A stretch of DNA of 64,000 nt from Pseudomonas jessenii (GTDB lineage Bacteria; Pseudomonadota; Gammaproteobacteria; Pseudomonadales; Pseudomonadaceae). Location of the stretch: assembly GCF_002236115.1 (NCBI RefSeq), contig NZ_NIWT01000006.1, forward strand, positions 372,001-436,000, given 5' to 3'. Positions 8,992 to 17,462 of this stretch are shown here, piece by piece (position 1 is the first letter of the stretch; each line of letters starts with the position of its first letter). Position numbers and translations under genes: made by a program. The notes beneath the pieces were generated by a model that ran no database searches, had not been told where the DNA came from, and saw only the letters and a list, made by a program, of their open reading frames with translations.

Positions 8992-9230
8992 TGCAACCGG
9001 GTGCAACCCTTTTTTTGTCGGAATATTACGCAGCTCGTCAGGAAATAAATTCTGGTACGGCGGTGCTGCCTTTGCTTGGTGCTTTTTAGGGTGGTTGGCC
9101 CGAGTTCTTGCTCCGAAAAGGAGCAAAAAACCGGGTTTGAAATTTATTTCCGACTGGGTGCAACTTATTCTCAAGAAACTGGTTGCACCTTATTTGCTTT
9201 GTTGAATAGCATTCGCGCCCAAGGTGCAAC
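8992..9230. promoter_or_regulatory. putA-putP control region with five GTTGCA PutA operators
   Basis: The 461-base gap between the divergent putA and putP genes contains GTTGCA (either strand) at 8992-8997, 9002-9007, 9159-9164, 9182-9187 and 9225-9230. GTTGCA is the core bound by the RHH domain of PutA in enteric bacteria, and the E. coli put control region also has five such sites. The two clusters (8992-9007 and 9159-9230) lie nearer to putA and roughly mid-gap, so looping between them is plausible. I do not see a convincing sigma70 pair for either gene. Confidence 0.75.
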
Positions 9231-9380
9231 CCGGTCGAAACCCGGGTGCTCCGGCTGATGGCTTTCCTGGGGAAACATCAGTCATAAATGCGCGGGAATC
9301 CGGATCGTCTGTCAAACGTATGCGTTTGCGAGCGGTTCACCAGCCGCAGCTACATAAAAACAAAGCCAGGGCGTAACTTA

Positions 9381-10865
9381 ATGAGCGTAAGCAATCCAAC
9401 CCTGATCACGTTCGTGATCTACATCGCAGCAATGGTGCTGATCGGCTTGATGGCCTATCGCTCCACCAACAACCTTTCCGACTACATTCTGGGCGGTCGT
9501 AGCCTGGGCAGCGTCGTGACCGCACTGTCCGCCGGTGCCTCCGACATGAGCGGCTGGTTGTTGATGGGCTTGCCCGGCGCGATCTACATGTCCGGTCTGT
9601 CCGAAAGCTGGATCGCCATCGGCCTGATCGTCGGCGCCTACCTGAACTGGCTGTTCGTCGCCGGCCGTCTGCGTGTGCAGACCGAGCACAACGGTGATGC
9701 ACTGACCCTGCCGGACTACTTCGCCAGCCGTTTCGAAGACAAAAGCGGTCTGCTGCGGATCATCTCCGCGGTCGTGATCCTGGTGTTCTTCACCATCTAC
9801 TGCGCTTCCGGCATCGTGGCCGGCGCCCGTCTGTTCGAAAGCACCTTCGGCATGTCCTACGAGACTGCGCTGTGGGCCGGTGCTGCGGCGACGATTGCCT
9901 ACACCTTTATCGGTGGTTTCCTGGCCGTGAGCTGGACCGATACCGTACAAGCCACCCTGATGATCTTCGCGTTGATCCTGACGCCGGTTATCGTGTTGCT
10001 GGCCACCGGCGGCGTAGACACCACTTTCCTGGCCATCGAAGCGCAAGATCCAAGCAACTTCGACATGCTCAAGGGCACCACCTTCATCGGCATCATCTCG
10101 CTGATGGGTTGGGGTCTGGGCTACTTCGGCCAGCCGCATATCCTGGCGCGTTTCATGGCTGCCGATTCGGTTAAATCGATCGCCAACGCCCGTCGCATTT
10201 CCATGACCTGGATGATCCTGTGCCTGGGCGGCACCGTGGCAGTCGGCTTCTTCGGTATCGCCTACTTCTCGGCGCACCCGGACGTGGCTGGCGCAGTCAC
10301 CGAGAACCACGAGCGTGTGTTCATCGAACTGGCCAAGATCCTGTTCAACCCATGGATCGCGGGTATCCTGCTGTCGGCCATTCTGGCTGCCGTCATGAGC
10401 ACCCTGAGCTGCCAGTTGCTGGTGTGCTCGAGCGCCCTGACCGAAGACTTCTACAAGACCTTCCTGCGTAAATCCGCTTCGCAGCTGGAACTGGTGTGGG
10501 TCGGCCGTGCCATGGTGTTGTTGGTTGCCCTGGTGGCGATCGCCCTGGCGTCCAACCCGGAAAACCGTGTACTGGGTCTGGTGAGCTACGCCTGGGCCGG
10601 TTTCGGTGCCGCATTCGGTCCGGTCGTGCTGATCTCCGTGATCTGGAAAGACATGACCCGCAACGGCGCACTGGCCGGTATCCTGATCGGCGCGATCACC
10701 GTGATCGTCTGGAAACACTTCGAACTGCTGGGCCTGTACGAAATCATCCCTGGTTTCATCTTCGCCAGCCTGGCGATCTACTTCGTCAGCAAAATGGGCA
10801 CGCCGACTGCCGGCATGTTCCAGCGTTTTGCTGCTGCTGAGGCCGATTATCGCTTGAACAAGTGA
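9381..10865 (+). CDS. putP: Sodium/proline symporter PutP
   Basis: A 494-residue inner-membrane transporter of the sodium:solute symporter family. It has about 13 hydrophobic helices and family landmarks such as DYILGGRSLGSVVTALSAGASDMSGW in the first third and WAGFGAAFGPVV near the end. It imports proline with sodium for PutA, encoded divergently. I chose ATG 9381 because MSVSNPTLITFVIYIAAM starts the first helix at once; the in-frame upstream extension from 9288 is hydrophilic and unlike PutP. The ribosome site is weak (CCAGGGCG). A strong terminator follows at 10907. Confidence 0.96.
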   Translation: MSVSNPTLITFVIYIAAMVLIGLMAYRSTNNLSDYILGGRSLGSVVTALSAGASDMSGWLLMGLPGAIYMSGLSESWIAIGLIVGAYLNWLFVAGRLRVQTEHNGDALTLPDYFASRFEDKSGLLRIISAVVILVFFTIYCASGIVAGARLFESTFGMSYETALWAGAAATIAYTFIGGFLAVSWTDTVQATLMIFALILTPVIVLLATGGVDTTFLAIEAQDPSNFDMLKGTTFIGIISLMGWGLGYFGQPHILARFMAADSVKSIANARRISMTWMILCLGGTVAVGFFGIAYFSAHPDVAGAVTENHERVFIELAKILFNPWIAGILLSAILAAVMSTLSCQLLVCSSALTEDFYKTFLRKSASQLELVWVGRAMVLLVALVAIALASNPENRVLGLVSYAWAGFGAAFGPVVLISVIWKDMTRNGALAGILIGAITVIVWKHFELLGLYEIIPGFIFASLAIYFVSKMGTPTAGMFQRFAAAEADYRLNK

Positions 10866-10906
10866 TCGGGATGAGTGCATGCGCTGACCCGATGACTTGA
10901 AAAAAA

Positions 10907-10942
10907 TGGCCCGCGTCCTTTTGGACGCGGGGCATTTTTTTT
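10907..10942 (+). terminator. Rho-independent terminator of putP
   Basis: The stem GCCCGCGTCC, loop TTTT and GGACGCGGGGC are followed by a run of eight T residues, 42 bases after the putP stop codon. Confidence 0.93.
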
Positions 10943-11044
10943 GCATTTTCACTGCAGTGTTCTCCGCGGCTGACCCGCTCAGCCGCCAACCCCTGACTTG
11001 CCGGCCGGTAAAAGGTAAACTTCCCGGCCTTCGCAGGAGCAGCC

Positions 11045-11884
11045 ATGAATTATCGTCACGCCTTCCATGCCGGCAATCACGCCGATGTGTTCAAACACCT
11101 GACCTTGACCCGCCTCATCGCCCTGATGTCGCGCAAGGAGCAGCCGTTTGCCTATCTCGATACCCACGCCGGCATCGGTCTGTATGACCTTCAGGGTGAT
11201 CAGGCCAATCGTACCGGTGAGTACCTGGAAGGCATTGCGCGTTTGTGGGATCAGCCGGATCTGCCGATCCTGACCGCTGATTACATGCAGGTGCTGCACG
11301 AGATGAACCCGGATGGCCAGTTACGCTATTACCCGGGGTCGCCGGAGTTGGCGCGGCGTCTGACCCGTCCGCAGGATCGTGTGTTGCTCAACGAGAAGCA
11401 CCCGGAAGATGGCGTGCTGCTCAAGGACAACATGGCCGGTGATCGCCGGGTCAAGGTTCACCTGGGTGAAGGCTGGCACGTGTCCCGGGCCTTGCTGCCG
11501 GTGCCGGAGAAGCGTGCGGTGATGTTGATCGATCCGCCGTTCGAGAAGCTCGACGAGATGCAGCGCTGTGCCGCGTCGTTGAAGGAAGCGATTGGCCGGA
11601 TGCGTCAGACCGTGGCGGCAATCTGGTACCCGGTGAAGGATCAGCGCGCGCTGCGCCGCTTCTATCAGGACCTGGCCGGTACCGGTGCGCCGAAGTTGTT
11701 GCGGGTGGAGTTGCTGGTGCATCCATTGGATACGCCCAACAGCCTGAACGGTTCCGGGCTGGCGATCGCCAATCCGCCGTGGGGGCTGGAGGAAGAATTG
11801 CGTGAGCTGCTGCCGTGGTTGTCCGAGAAGCTTGGGCAGACCCAGGGTGGGTGGCGGATGGATTGGTTGATTGCCGAGAGTTGA
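11045..11884 (+). CDS. rlmJ: 23S rRNA (adenine-2030 N6)-methyltransferase RlmJ
   Basis: A 279-residue SAM-dependent methyltransferase that modifies A2030 of 23S rRNA. It begins with the characteristic MNYRHAFHAGNHADVFKH. The Rossmann core has YLDTHAGIGLYDL (about 36-48), and the catalytic motif for N6-adenine methylation, DPPF, lies in AVMLIDPPFEKLDEM near residue 163. Its length matches the E. coli protein (280). The ATG at 11045 has a good ribosome site (CAGGAGCAGCC). It appears to be a single-gene unit between the putP terminator and a REP pair. Confidence 0.95.
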   Translation: MNYRHAFHAGNHADVFKHLTLTRLIALMSRKEQPFAYLDTHAGIGLYDLQGDQANRTGEYLEGIARLWDQPDLPILTADYMQVLHEMNPDGQLRYYPGSPELARRLTRPQDRVLLNEKHPEDGVLLKDNMAGDRRVKVHLGEGWHVSRALLPVPEKRAVMLIDPPFEKLDEMQRCAASLKEAIGRMRQTVAAIWYPVKDQRALRRFYQDLAGTGAPKLLRVELLVHPLDTPNSLNGSGLAIANPPWGLEEELRELLPWLSEKLGQTQGGWRMDWLIAES

Positions 11885-11885
11885 T

Positions 11886-11987
11886 CTGTAGGAGCGAGCT
11901 TGCTCGCGAAGGTCGTGAACGTTAACGCGTAAAACCGGATGCCCAGCGGCGTCCTTTGGTTTTTCGCGAGCGGGCTCGCTTCTACAG
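11886..11987. repeat. Inverted REP pair (BIME)
   Basis: Copies at 11886-11912 and 11963-11987 (the second divergent, GCGAGCGGGCTCGC) fill the gap between the convergent rlmJ and msrA genes. They may serve both as a transcription end. Confidence 0.8.
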
Positions 11988-11994
11988 TCAGTTG

Positions 11995-12645
11995 TCAGAT
12001 CGGGCAGGTCACGCCTGTGCCGCCAATTCCGCAGTAGCCTTCCGGATTTTTCGCCAGGTATTGCTGGTGATACGTCTCGGCAAAGTAGACGGTCGGGGCC
12101 TGGTCGATTTCGGTGCTGATTTCACCGAGACCGGCCTTGGACAGCTCGGCCTGGTAGGTTTCCTTGCTCTTGAGCGCCGCGTCCAGTTGTTCCGGGCTAG
12201 TGGCGTAGATCACCGAACGGTATTGGGTGCCGATGTCATTGCCCTGGCGCATGCCCTGCGTCGGGTTGTGCAGTTCCCAGAACATCGCCAGCAGTCCTTC
12301 GTAGCTGACCTTGGCCTTGTCATACACCACCAGCACCACTTCGGCGTGACCGGTCAGGCCCGAGCAGACTTCTTCGTAGGTCGGGTTCGGCGTGAAACCG
12401 CCGGCGTAGCCGACCACGGTGCTGACCACGCCTTCACGCTGCCAGAAGCGGCGTTCCGCGCCCCAGAAGCAGCCGAGGCCGAAGATCGCGAAGTCGACAT
12501 CTTCGAAGAACGGGCCGAGCAAGGGGGTGTCTTTAAACACAAAGTGCTTTTCAGGCAGGGTCATCGCGGTTTCGCGGCCAGGCAGAGCTTGTTCTTTAGT
12601 AGGGAGCACGTTTTTGTTCACCAGAATTTCCGAGCGCAGAACCAT
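11995..12645 (-). CDS. msrA: Peptide methionine-S-sulfoxide reductase MsrA
   Basis: A 216-residue cytoplasmic repair enzyme that reduces methionine-S-sulfoxide in proteins. The catalytic cysteine is in FGLGCFWGAERRFW near residue 55, with family motifs VGYAGG, GHAEVV and the GTQYRSVIY strand. The C-terminal stretch GYCGIGGTGVTC carries candidate resolving cysteines. Length and N-terminal extension match the E. coli MsrA class (about 212 residues). The start at 12645 (MVLRSEILVNKNVLP) follows a GAGAGGAC ribosome site. Confidence 0.96.
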   Translation of the reverse strand: MVLRSEILVNKNVLPTKEQALPGRETAMTLPEKHFVFKDTPLLGPFFEDVDFAIFGLGCFWGAERRFWQREGVVSTVVGYAGGFTPNPTYEEVCSGLTGHAEVVLVVYDKAKVSYEGLLAMFWELHNPTQGMRQGNDIGTQYRSVIYATSPEQLDAALKSKETYQAELSKAGLGEISTEIDQAPTVYFAETYHQQYLAKNPEGYCGIGGTGVTCPI

Positions 12646-12723
12646 GATCAGTCCTCTCAGTCAGGTTGGGTTGTAAATAAACAGACTGTCAGTGTGCCCA
12701 ATACCTGCCCGATACGCACTACC

Positions 12724-12818
12724 CCTGTAGGGGTGAGCCTGCTCGCGATAGCGGTGTGTCGGTGTCATGGGGGGCTGACTGGTCCACCGCTATCGCGAGC
12801 AAGCTCGCTCCCACAGGT
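12724..12818. repeat. Inverted REP pair (BIME)
   Basis: Copies at 12724-12750 (divergent, GGGGTGAGCCTGCTCGC) and 12790-12818 lie between dipA and msrA. The second copy runs straight into an 18-bp tandem repeat. Confidence 0.8.
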
Positions 12819-12864
12819 TTTTTGCCTGCCACAGAGTTTATGTCTGCCACAGGTTCTGTGTCTG
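12811..12864. repeat. Three 18-bp tandem repeats abutting the dipA stop codon
   Basis: Three consecutive imperfect 18-base units, each starting CCACAG and ending CTG (12811-12828, 12829-12846, 12847-12864). The first CCACAG is the tail of the REP element, and the third unit ends exactly at the dipA stop codon. Confidence 0.75.
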
Positions 12865-15558
12865 TCAGGCGATTGGGCCACGCGGGTAGCGTTTGAGCTT
12901 GTCGATCAGCTCATTGCCCGGGATCGGACGGTCGAACAGGTAGCCCTGGCCGACGTCGCAGCGGTGACGGCGCAGGAACGACAACTGCTCGGCGGTTTCG
13001 ATGCCTTCAGCCACGACCTTGAGTTTCAGGTTGTGGGCCATGGCGATCACCGCGGAGGTGATTTCCATGTCGTCCTGGTTGTCCGGGATTTCGTGGATAA
13101 AGCTTCGATCGATCTTGATGATGTCGATGGGGAATTTTTTCAAGTAACTGAGCGACGAGTAACCGGTGCCGAAGTCGTCCATGGCCAGGGTCAGGCCCAG
13201 GCGCTTGAGCTGGTCGAGCTGCAAGTGGGTGTCTTCGGTAGCCTCCAGCAGCAGGCCTTCGGTCAGCTCCAGCTCCAGCAAATGCGCCGGCAGGGCTTCT
13301 TCCTTGAGGATGTTGGCAATGGAGGCCACCAGGTCCGGGTCGGAAAACTGCTTGGGCGACAGGTTGATCGCCACTTGCAGGTTGCCCAGGCCGGCGGCGG
13401 TCAGCGCTTTGCTCATGCGGCAGGCCTGGCGGGCGATCCACTTGCCGATCGGAATGATCAGCCCGGTTTCCTCGGCGACGCTGATGAACTGATCCGGGCG
13501 GATCATGCCCTTTTCCGGATGGTCCCAGCGCAGCAGGGCTTCCATCCCCAGCAGGCGACCGCTGCGCAGGCACAGCTTGGGCTGGTAGAACACGTCGAGT
13601 TCGTTCTGGGTCAGGGCGCGGCGCAGGTTGTTTTCGACGAACAGCTTGTAGCTGGCCTCGGCGTTCAGCGCTTCGGTGAACACCTGCACCTGATGTTTGC
13701 CGTTGGCCTTGGCCTTGTGCAGCGCCAGCCCGGCATTGCGCATCAGGGTTTGCGGGTCGCGCCCGTGCAGTGGCGCACAGGCCAGGCCCACGGAGCCGGT
13801 GACGCTGATCAACTGGTTGTCGACGAACATCGGTTTGTCGAGGGTCGCCAGCAACTGGTTGGCCACTTGCTGGCCCGTCGTGAGGTCGCTGTTGTCCAGC
13901 AACACGGCGAATTCGTTACTGGCGAATCGCGCCAGGCTGCCGCTCGGGATCAGGCTGTTGCGCAGGCGCCGGGCCAGGCTGATCAGCAGTTTGTCGCCGG
14001 TCTGGTGGCCGAGGCTGTCGTTGATCCGCTTGAAGTTGTCGATGTCCACCAGCAACAGGCTGATCGGCGCGTCGCTGTCCCGAGCGAAGCGTTCATCGAG
14101 GTTGCGGATGAACGCCGGGCGGTTGCCGAGGTTGGTCAGGTTGTCGGTGTAGGCCAGGCGCTCGATACGTTGTTGGGCGAGCTTGGTCTGGGTGATGTCT
14201 TCGTAGATGCCGATGTAGTGGGTCAGCTCGCGGTTGTCGCCGTAAACCTTGGAGATCGACAATTGGCCCCAGTAGGGTTCGAGGTTTTTCCGGCGGCTCT
14301 TGAATTCACCTTGCCAACTGTTGCTCTTGGCCAGCGCCGAAGGTGCATCGAACAGCAGTTCGCTGAGGTTCTCCAGGGCCGGTAGTTCTGACAGCCGCTG
14401 ACCGTGCACTTCTTCGGTGGAATATTGGGTGATCGCGGTGAAGCTCGGGTTGACGTATTCCACCACGCCATCGCAGTTGACCAGCAAAAAGGCGTTGGCA
14501 CTTTGTTCGACCGCGCGCTGGAACAGGTGCAGGGCGCTGGTGGCGGTTCGCCGGTTGTGGTTGCTGATGACCTGGGCAAACTGGTCCGCCAGTTCTCCGG
14601 CGAACGCGATTTCATCCGACTGCCAGGCGCGGGTTGCCCCGGTTTGCTCCAGGCACAAAACGCCGACCACCTGGCCATCGACGCGGATACTGGCGTCGAG
14701 CATTGCGTTGACGTCCCGCGGGCGCAGGCTTTCGGCCATCTCCCGGGTGCGTGGGTCGCGCATGGCGTTATGGGCGTCGATGGCACGGCCGGTGTGCAGG
14801 GCGTCGAGGTAATCGGGGAAAAGACTGACGTCGATCGGTTGCGGCAGCAGGTATTCCTGATTCGTGCGGTGATAGGCCGAGATCGGCACCAGCATCGAGC
14901 CTTCGAGGTGCCACAGGCTGGCACTGTCGATTTCGTAGATGTCGCAGGCGCTGCGGGTGATCAGCTCGGCGGCTTCGCGCAAGGAGTTGTTGCTGCTGTA
15001 GCGTTGACGGGTGAGCAGCAGGATCAGATCCTGCTGGGCCCGCACCCGCTCCAGATGCAGCAGTTGCTCCTGCTGGGCACGCTGATTGAGTTCCAGGGCG
15101 ATTTGCAGGCGCGAGTTCTGGGTTTCAAGGTCCATGGCCGGTTGCAGCGGGTCATCCTCGAACAGGCCGTCGATGACCAGCAGGTAGCCGCGCAACAGGT
15201 GTCGATTGTGTTGTTTGTAGGCTTCGCCCAGCTCCAGCAAAGTCAGGGAGCCAGCGGCGGTGTGCAGGGTATAGCGGATCAGGTAGTGCGGGCTTTCAGT
15301 CAGCTGTTGCTGGACTGCGTCGTGCAGTTGATAGCGCGCTAGCGGCTCCATCAGGCTGGCGTAGGGCGAGCCCACCAGCGCACACAGTTCCACGGCTGGC
15401 AGGCCGAACTGGCGTTCGCAATTGGGATCGAGAAACAGCAGCGCCCAGCTGGGTTCATTAAGCCGTTCGAAACGCAGCATGCCGAGCCGCGAGGGCACAG
15501 GCAACTGCGTCACTACCTCGGCCACCATACGGCTGGCGGCATCGGGCTGGCTTTTCAT
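12865..15558 (-). CDS. dipA: c-di-GMP phosphodiesterase DipA (GAF-PAS-GGDEF-EAL)
   Basis: An 897-residue signalling protein that degrades cyclic di-GMP and thereby favours motility and biofilm dispersal. There is an N-terminal PAS-like region (about 20-150), a GAF-like domain (about 190-340), then a PAS domain (about 345-460). The GGDEF-like domain has its signature degenerated to ASNEF (546-550). The EAL domain has an intact EALLRW at about 673, plus DDFGTGYSSLSYL and KIDRSFI. ASNEF is also found in P. aeruginosa DipA (PA5017, about 899 residues), which has the same neighbours. I chose ATG 15558 because it gives the P. aeruginosa length; a TTG at 15672 would add 38 residues. No membrane helix is visible, so it is cytoplasmic. 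Confidence 0.92.
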   Translation of the reverse strand: MKSQPDAASRMVAEVVTQLPVPSRLGMLRFERLNEPSWALLFLDPNCERQFGLPAVELCALVGSPYASLMEPLARYQLHDAVQQQLTESPHYLIRYTLHTAAGSLTLLELGEAYKQHNRHLLRGYLLVIDGLFEDDPLQPAMDLETQNSRLQIALELNQRAQQEQLLHLERVRAQQDLILLLTRQRYSSNNSLREAAELITRSACDIYEIDSASLWHLEGSMLVPISAYHRTNQEYLLPQPIDVSLFPDYLDALHTGRAIDAHNAMRDPRTREMAESLRPRDVNAMLDASIRVDGQVVGVLCLEQTGATRAWQSDEIAFAGELADQFAQVISNHNRRTATSALHLFQRAVEQSANAFLLVNCDGVVEYVNPSFTAITQYSTEEVHGQRLSELPALENLSELLFDAPSALAKSNSWQGEFKSRRKNLEPYWGQLSISKVYGDNRELTHYIGIYEDITQTKLAQQRIERLAYTDNLTNLGNRPAFIRNLDERFARDSDAPISLLLVDIDNFKRINDSLGHQTGDKLLISLARRLRNSLIPSGSLARFASNEFAVLLDNSDLTTGQQVANQLLATLDKPMFVDNQLISVTGSVGLACAPLHGRDPQTLMRNAGLALHKAKANGKHQVQVFTEALNAEASYKLFVENNLRRALTQNELDVFYQPKLCLRSGRLLGMEALLRWDHPEKGMIRPDQFISVAEETGLIIPIGKWIARQACRMSKALTAAGLGNLQVAINLSPKQFSDPDLVASIANILKEEALPAHLLELELTEGLLLEATEDTHLQLDQLKRLGLTLAMDDFGTGYSSLSYLKKFPIDIIKIDRSFIHEIPDNQDDMEITSAVIAMAHNLKLKVVAEGIETAEQLSFLRRHRCDVGQGYLFDRPIPGNELIDKLKRYPRGPIA

Positions 15559-15724
15559 GGAGGGAAACTCGCTTCGAATATGCTGAACGCGCTGGGCTCT
15601 CGCCCTCTTTACTGTTGCCTGCGGCAAGGTTGCATCATTGCGACACCGACTGACAAGAGAGATGAAGGCCAAGTGCTATAAGAATATGTCGGCAGACGAC
15701 AAGTTTTCTTCAGTCGGTGGCAAA

Positions 15725-15772
15725 AAGTATTGCCAGTCGCTGAAAAATCGCAGTTTTGCAAGTATTGCCAGT
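15725..15772. repeat. 13-bp direct repeat upstream of dipA
   Basis: AAGTATTGCCAGT occurs at 15725-15737 and again at 15760-15772, 35 bases apart. This is 167-214 bases upstream of the dipA ATG and just beyond the stop codon of the phosphatase gene. The spacing and position suggest a regulator-binding pair, but I cannot name the protein. Confidence 0.45.
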
Positions 15773-15792
15773 GACTGCGATCTGCTTCCGGG

Positions 15793-17199
15793 TCAGCGAA
15801 TCGGGATGCCAATGGACTGCAAATGCTTGCCCTCCCGGTCGTGGAAATTCACCTGAAGCTGCCCGGCATCGACGACCAGGTGTGCAAAATTATCCTGGCT
15901 GATCACCTTGCTGGTCAGTTCATGTCGATAGTCGCCTGCGGCGGTGCGGACCAGGGGGTGATCGAGGACGAATGTGGCCGTCGTGGCATAGGGCAGCATT
16001 TTGCTGTTGCACAGCGGTGACGAGACGATGGTGTGGACCTCGAAGTCCGCATCCTCGCTGTGGCTCAGCCGACTGGTCAGCGAGCCGTGGACATCGCCGG
16101 AAATGAAGAAGACATTCTTGATGCGGTGTGTGCGAATGGTCTCCAGCAACCGTAGCCGTTGTTCTGGAAAGGCCTGCCAAGCGTCATCATCCGTGCGTTT
16201 GCGGTCAGGGTAGAACATGACACTGGTGACCACGAATTTGACCCGTGCCGGGCTGTGGATCAGCCAGTCGCACAAGGCTTGTTCCTGGGCTGCGTCGAGA
16301 ATGCGTCGGTCAGTGGCCGACAGATTGCGTCGGGTCCGACTGTCGGTAACAAACCATTCGATATCACCTTCAGTAAATTGATACCAGTATTTGTCCAGTC
16401 GTTTATTTGTCAGTCCATCATCAGTTAGTGCATGGGCAGGACTATGACTGGCCTGATACAACTCATAGGCCCTGATTGCGTTTGCATATAAGTACTCATC
16501 GGACTTGCTCTTGTTGGCGGGCCAGTTGTCCTCTATTTCATGGTCGTCAAGGATCATGTAAGTGGGCAGATTGGACATTAACCTGGCGATATTTATCTGC
16601 GAAAACGCCACGCGATATTTATGGAGGATTTCCTTGAGTTCCCGATCAGGGGCAATAATGTTCAAGTCATCGACATAGATTTGGTCTCCCGTCATCACCA
16701 GCGCGCTGACGGGAGGACTGGCTTGCTCCACCAAACGTGAAATCGAAGCAAAGACTCTGTCACCCAGATGAGGGGCGGATGCTATGCCTGCGGTCATGCG
16801 CAGGTATCGGCAAGAGCCGACAATGTAGGCCCTTGGCAGGCTGGCCTGGCTGGAGCGGGTACGCAAGTGATAAACCTGCCGTGACCATTGCAGCGGCAGT
16901 TCCTTCACCGTGTCGACGGTGTGCGCCGGGCTGGTCAGGCTGAACCACCCGGCCTGATATTCATAGTCGGAGTCGGCAGACAGGTTGTTCAGCACGATAA
17001 CTTCGCACATGTCGTGCTCGGGTTCGAGTTTCGCAAAGTTACCTTTTGACCAGTGATCTTCACCTTGTCGTCTATAGCGAATGCCAGCAAATGCCAAGGT
17101 GTCTTTGTTGTGTTCGCCGCGTAAAAAAATACGGGCGTGATTAGTTGTGGTGTGGCCAATAATCGGGCCGACAGTGGGTTTGAACATGTTTGAGTCCAT
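15793..17199 (-). CDS. PhoD-like metallophosphatase, no signal peptide
   Basis: A 468-residue protein with the PhoD-type metallophosphatase signature. It has an N-terminal beta domain (about 1-125), GSCRY (about 136), the metal-binding MTGDQIYVDD (about 173-182), LDDHEIEDNW (about 225-234), VTDSRTRRN and ISGDVHGSLTS (about 368). PhoD enzymes hydrolyse phosphodiesters or phosphomonoesters, usually after Tat export. Here the N-terminus (MDSNMFKPTVGPIIGHTT) has no twin-arginine or other signal, so a cytoplasmic role is more likely and the substrate is unknown. The gene looks less GC-rich than its neighbours and separates dipA from aceF, which are adjacent in P. aeruginosa; this suggests acquisition. 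An ATG at 17187 (MFKP) is an alternative start. Confidence 0.85.
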   Translation of the reverse strand: MDSNMFKPTVGPIIGHTTTNHARIFLRGEHNKDTLAFAGIRYRRQGEDHWSKGNFAKLEPEHDMCEVIVLNNLSADSDYEYQAGWFSLTSPAHTVDTVKELPLQWSRQVYHLRTRSSQASLPRAYIVGSCRYLRMTAGIASAPHLGDRVFASISRLVEQASPPVSALVMTGDQIYVDDLNIIAPDRELKEILHKYRVAFSQINIARLMSNLPTYMILDDHEIEDNWPANKSKSDEYLYANAIRAYELYQASHSPAHALTDDGLTNKRLDKYWYQFTEGDIEWFVTDSRTRRNLSATDRRILDAAQEQALCDWLIHSPARVKFVVTSVMFYPDRKRTDDDAWQAFPEQRLRLLETIRTHRIKNVFFISGDVHGSLTSRLSHSEDADFEVHTIVSSPLCNSKMLPYATTATFVLDHPLVRTAAGDYRHELTSKVISQDNFAHLVVDAGQLQVNFHDREGKHLQSIGIPIR

Positions 17200-17362
17200 T
17201 CGGCTGCTAATGAATTAGTCAGATGGTTGTTTCGGATGTAATAAGTAGTCTTCCAGCCAAGACTAGTTATTTGGCCCGAAAAAATATCTGGCAGAAATGG
17301 ACTCGAGTTGTGGGCGGTATCAGCCACAAATGTAGGAAGACGTTTTAAGTAATAACTTCAGG

Positions 17363-17392
17363 CAAAAAAAAGCCCCGCCAAATTGGCGGGGT
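17363..17392 (-). terminator. Rho-independent terminator of aceEF
   Basis: On the minus strand, CCCCGCCAATTTGGCGGGG forms a stem followed by a run of eight T residues, 71 bases after the aceF stop. In the plus-strand list this is the A run at 17364 followed by GCCCCGCC. Confidence 0.93.
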
Positions 17393-17432
17393 TGAGGTAC
17401 GAGCGTGGCGCTCGGAAACGTGGAACGCAACA

Positions 17433-17454
17433 GGCCCTCCGGAGAAGGAGGGCC
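17433..17454. other. Stem-loop in the aceF 3' untranslated region
   Basis: GGCCCTCC and GGAGGGCC pair across the six-base loop GGAGAA, 9 bases after the aceF stop. It has no T run, so it more likely protects the 3' end or aids termination at the next hairpin. Confidence 0.6.
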
Positions 17455-17462
17455 GGTCGGTG

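Noticed and set aside
9096..9112. A sigma54-like sequence TGGCCCGAGTTCTTGCT upstream of putP
   Set aside because: The GG and GC elements are 11 bases apart instead of the required 10, and CAC is replaced by CCC.
13166..13492. Antisense frames in dipA rich in Ser and Arg as small secreted proteins
   Set aside because: No signal peptide or start context; the composition is typical of the complement of GC-rich codons.
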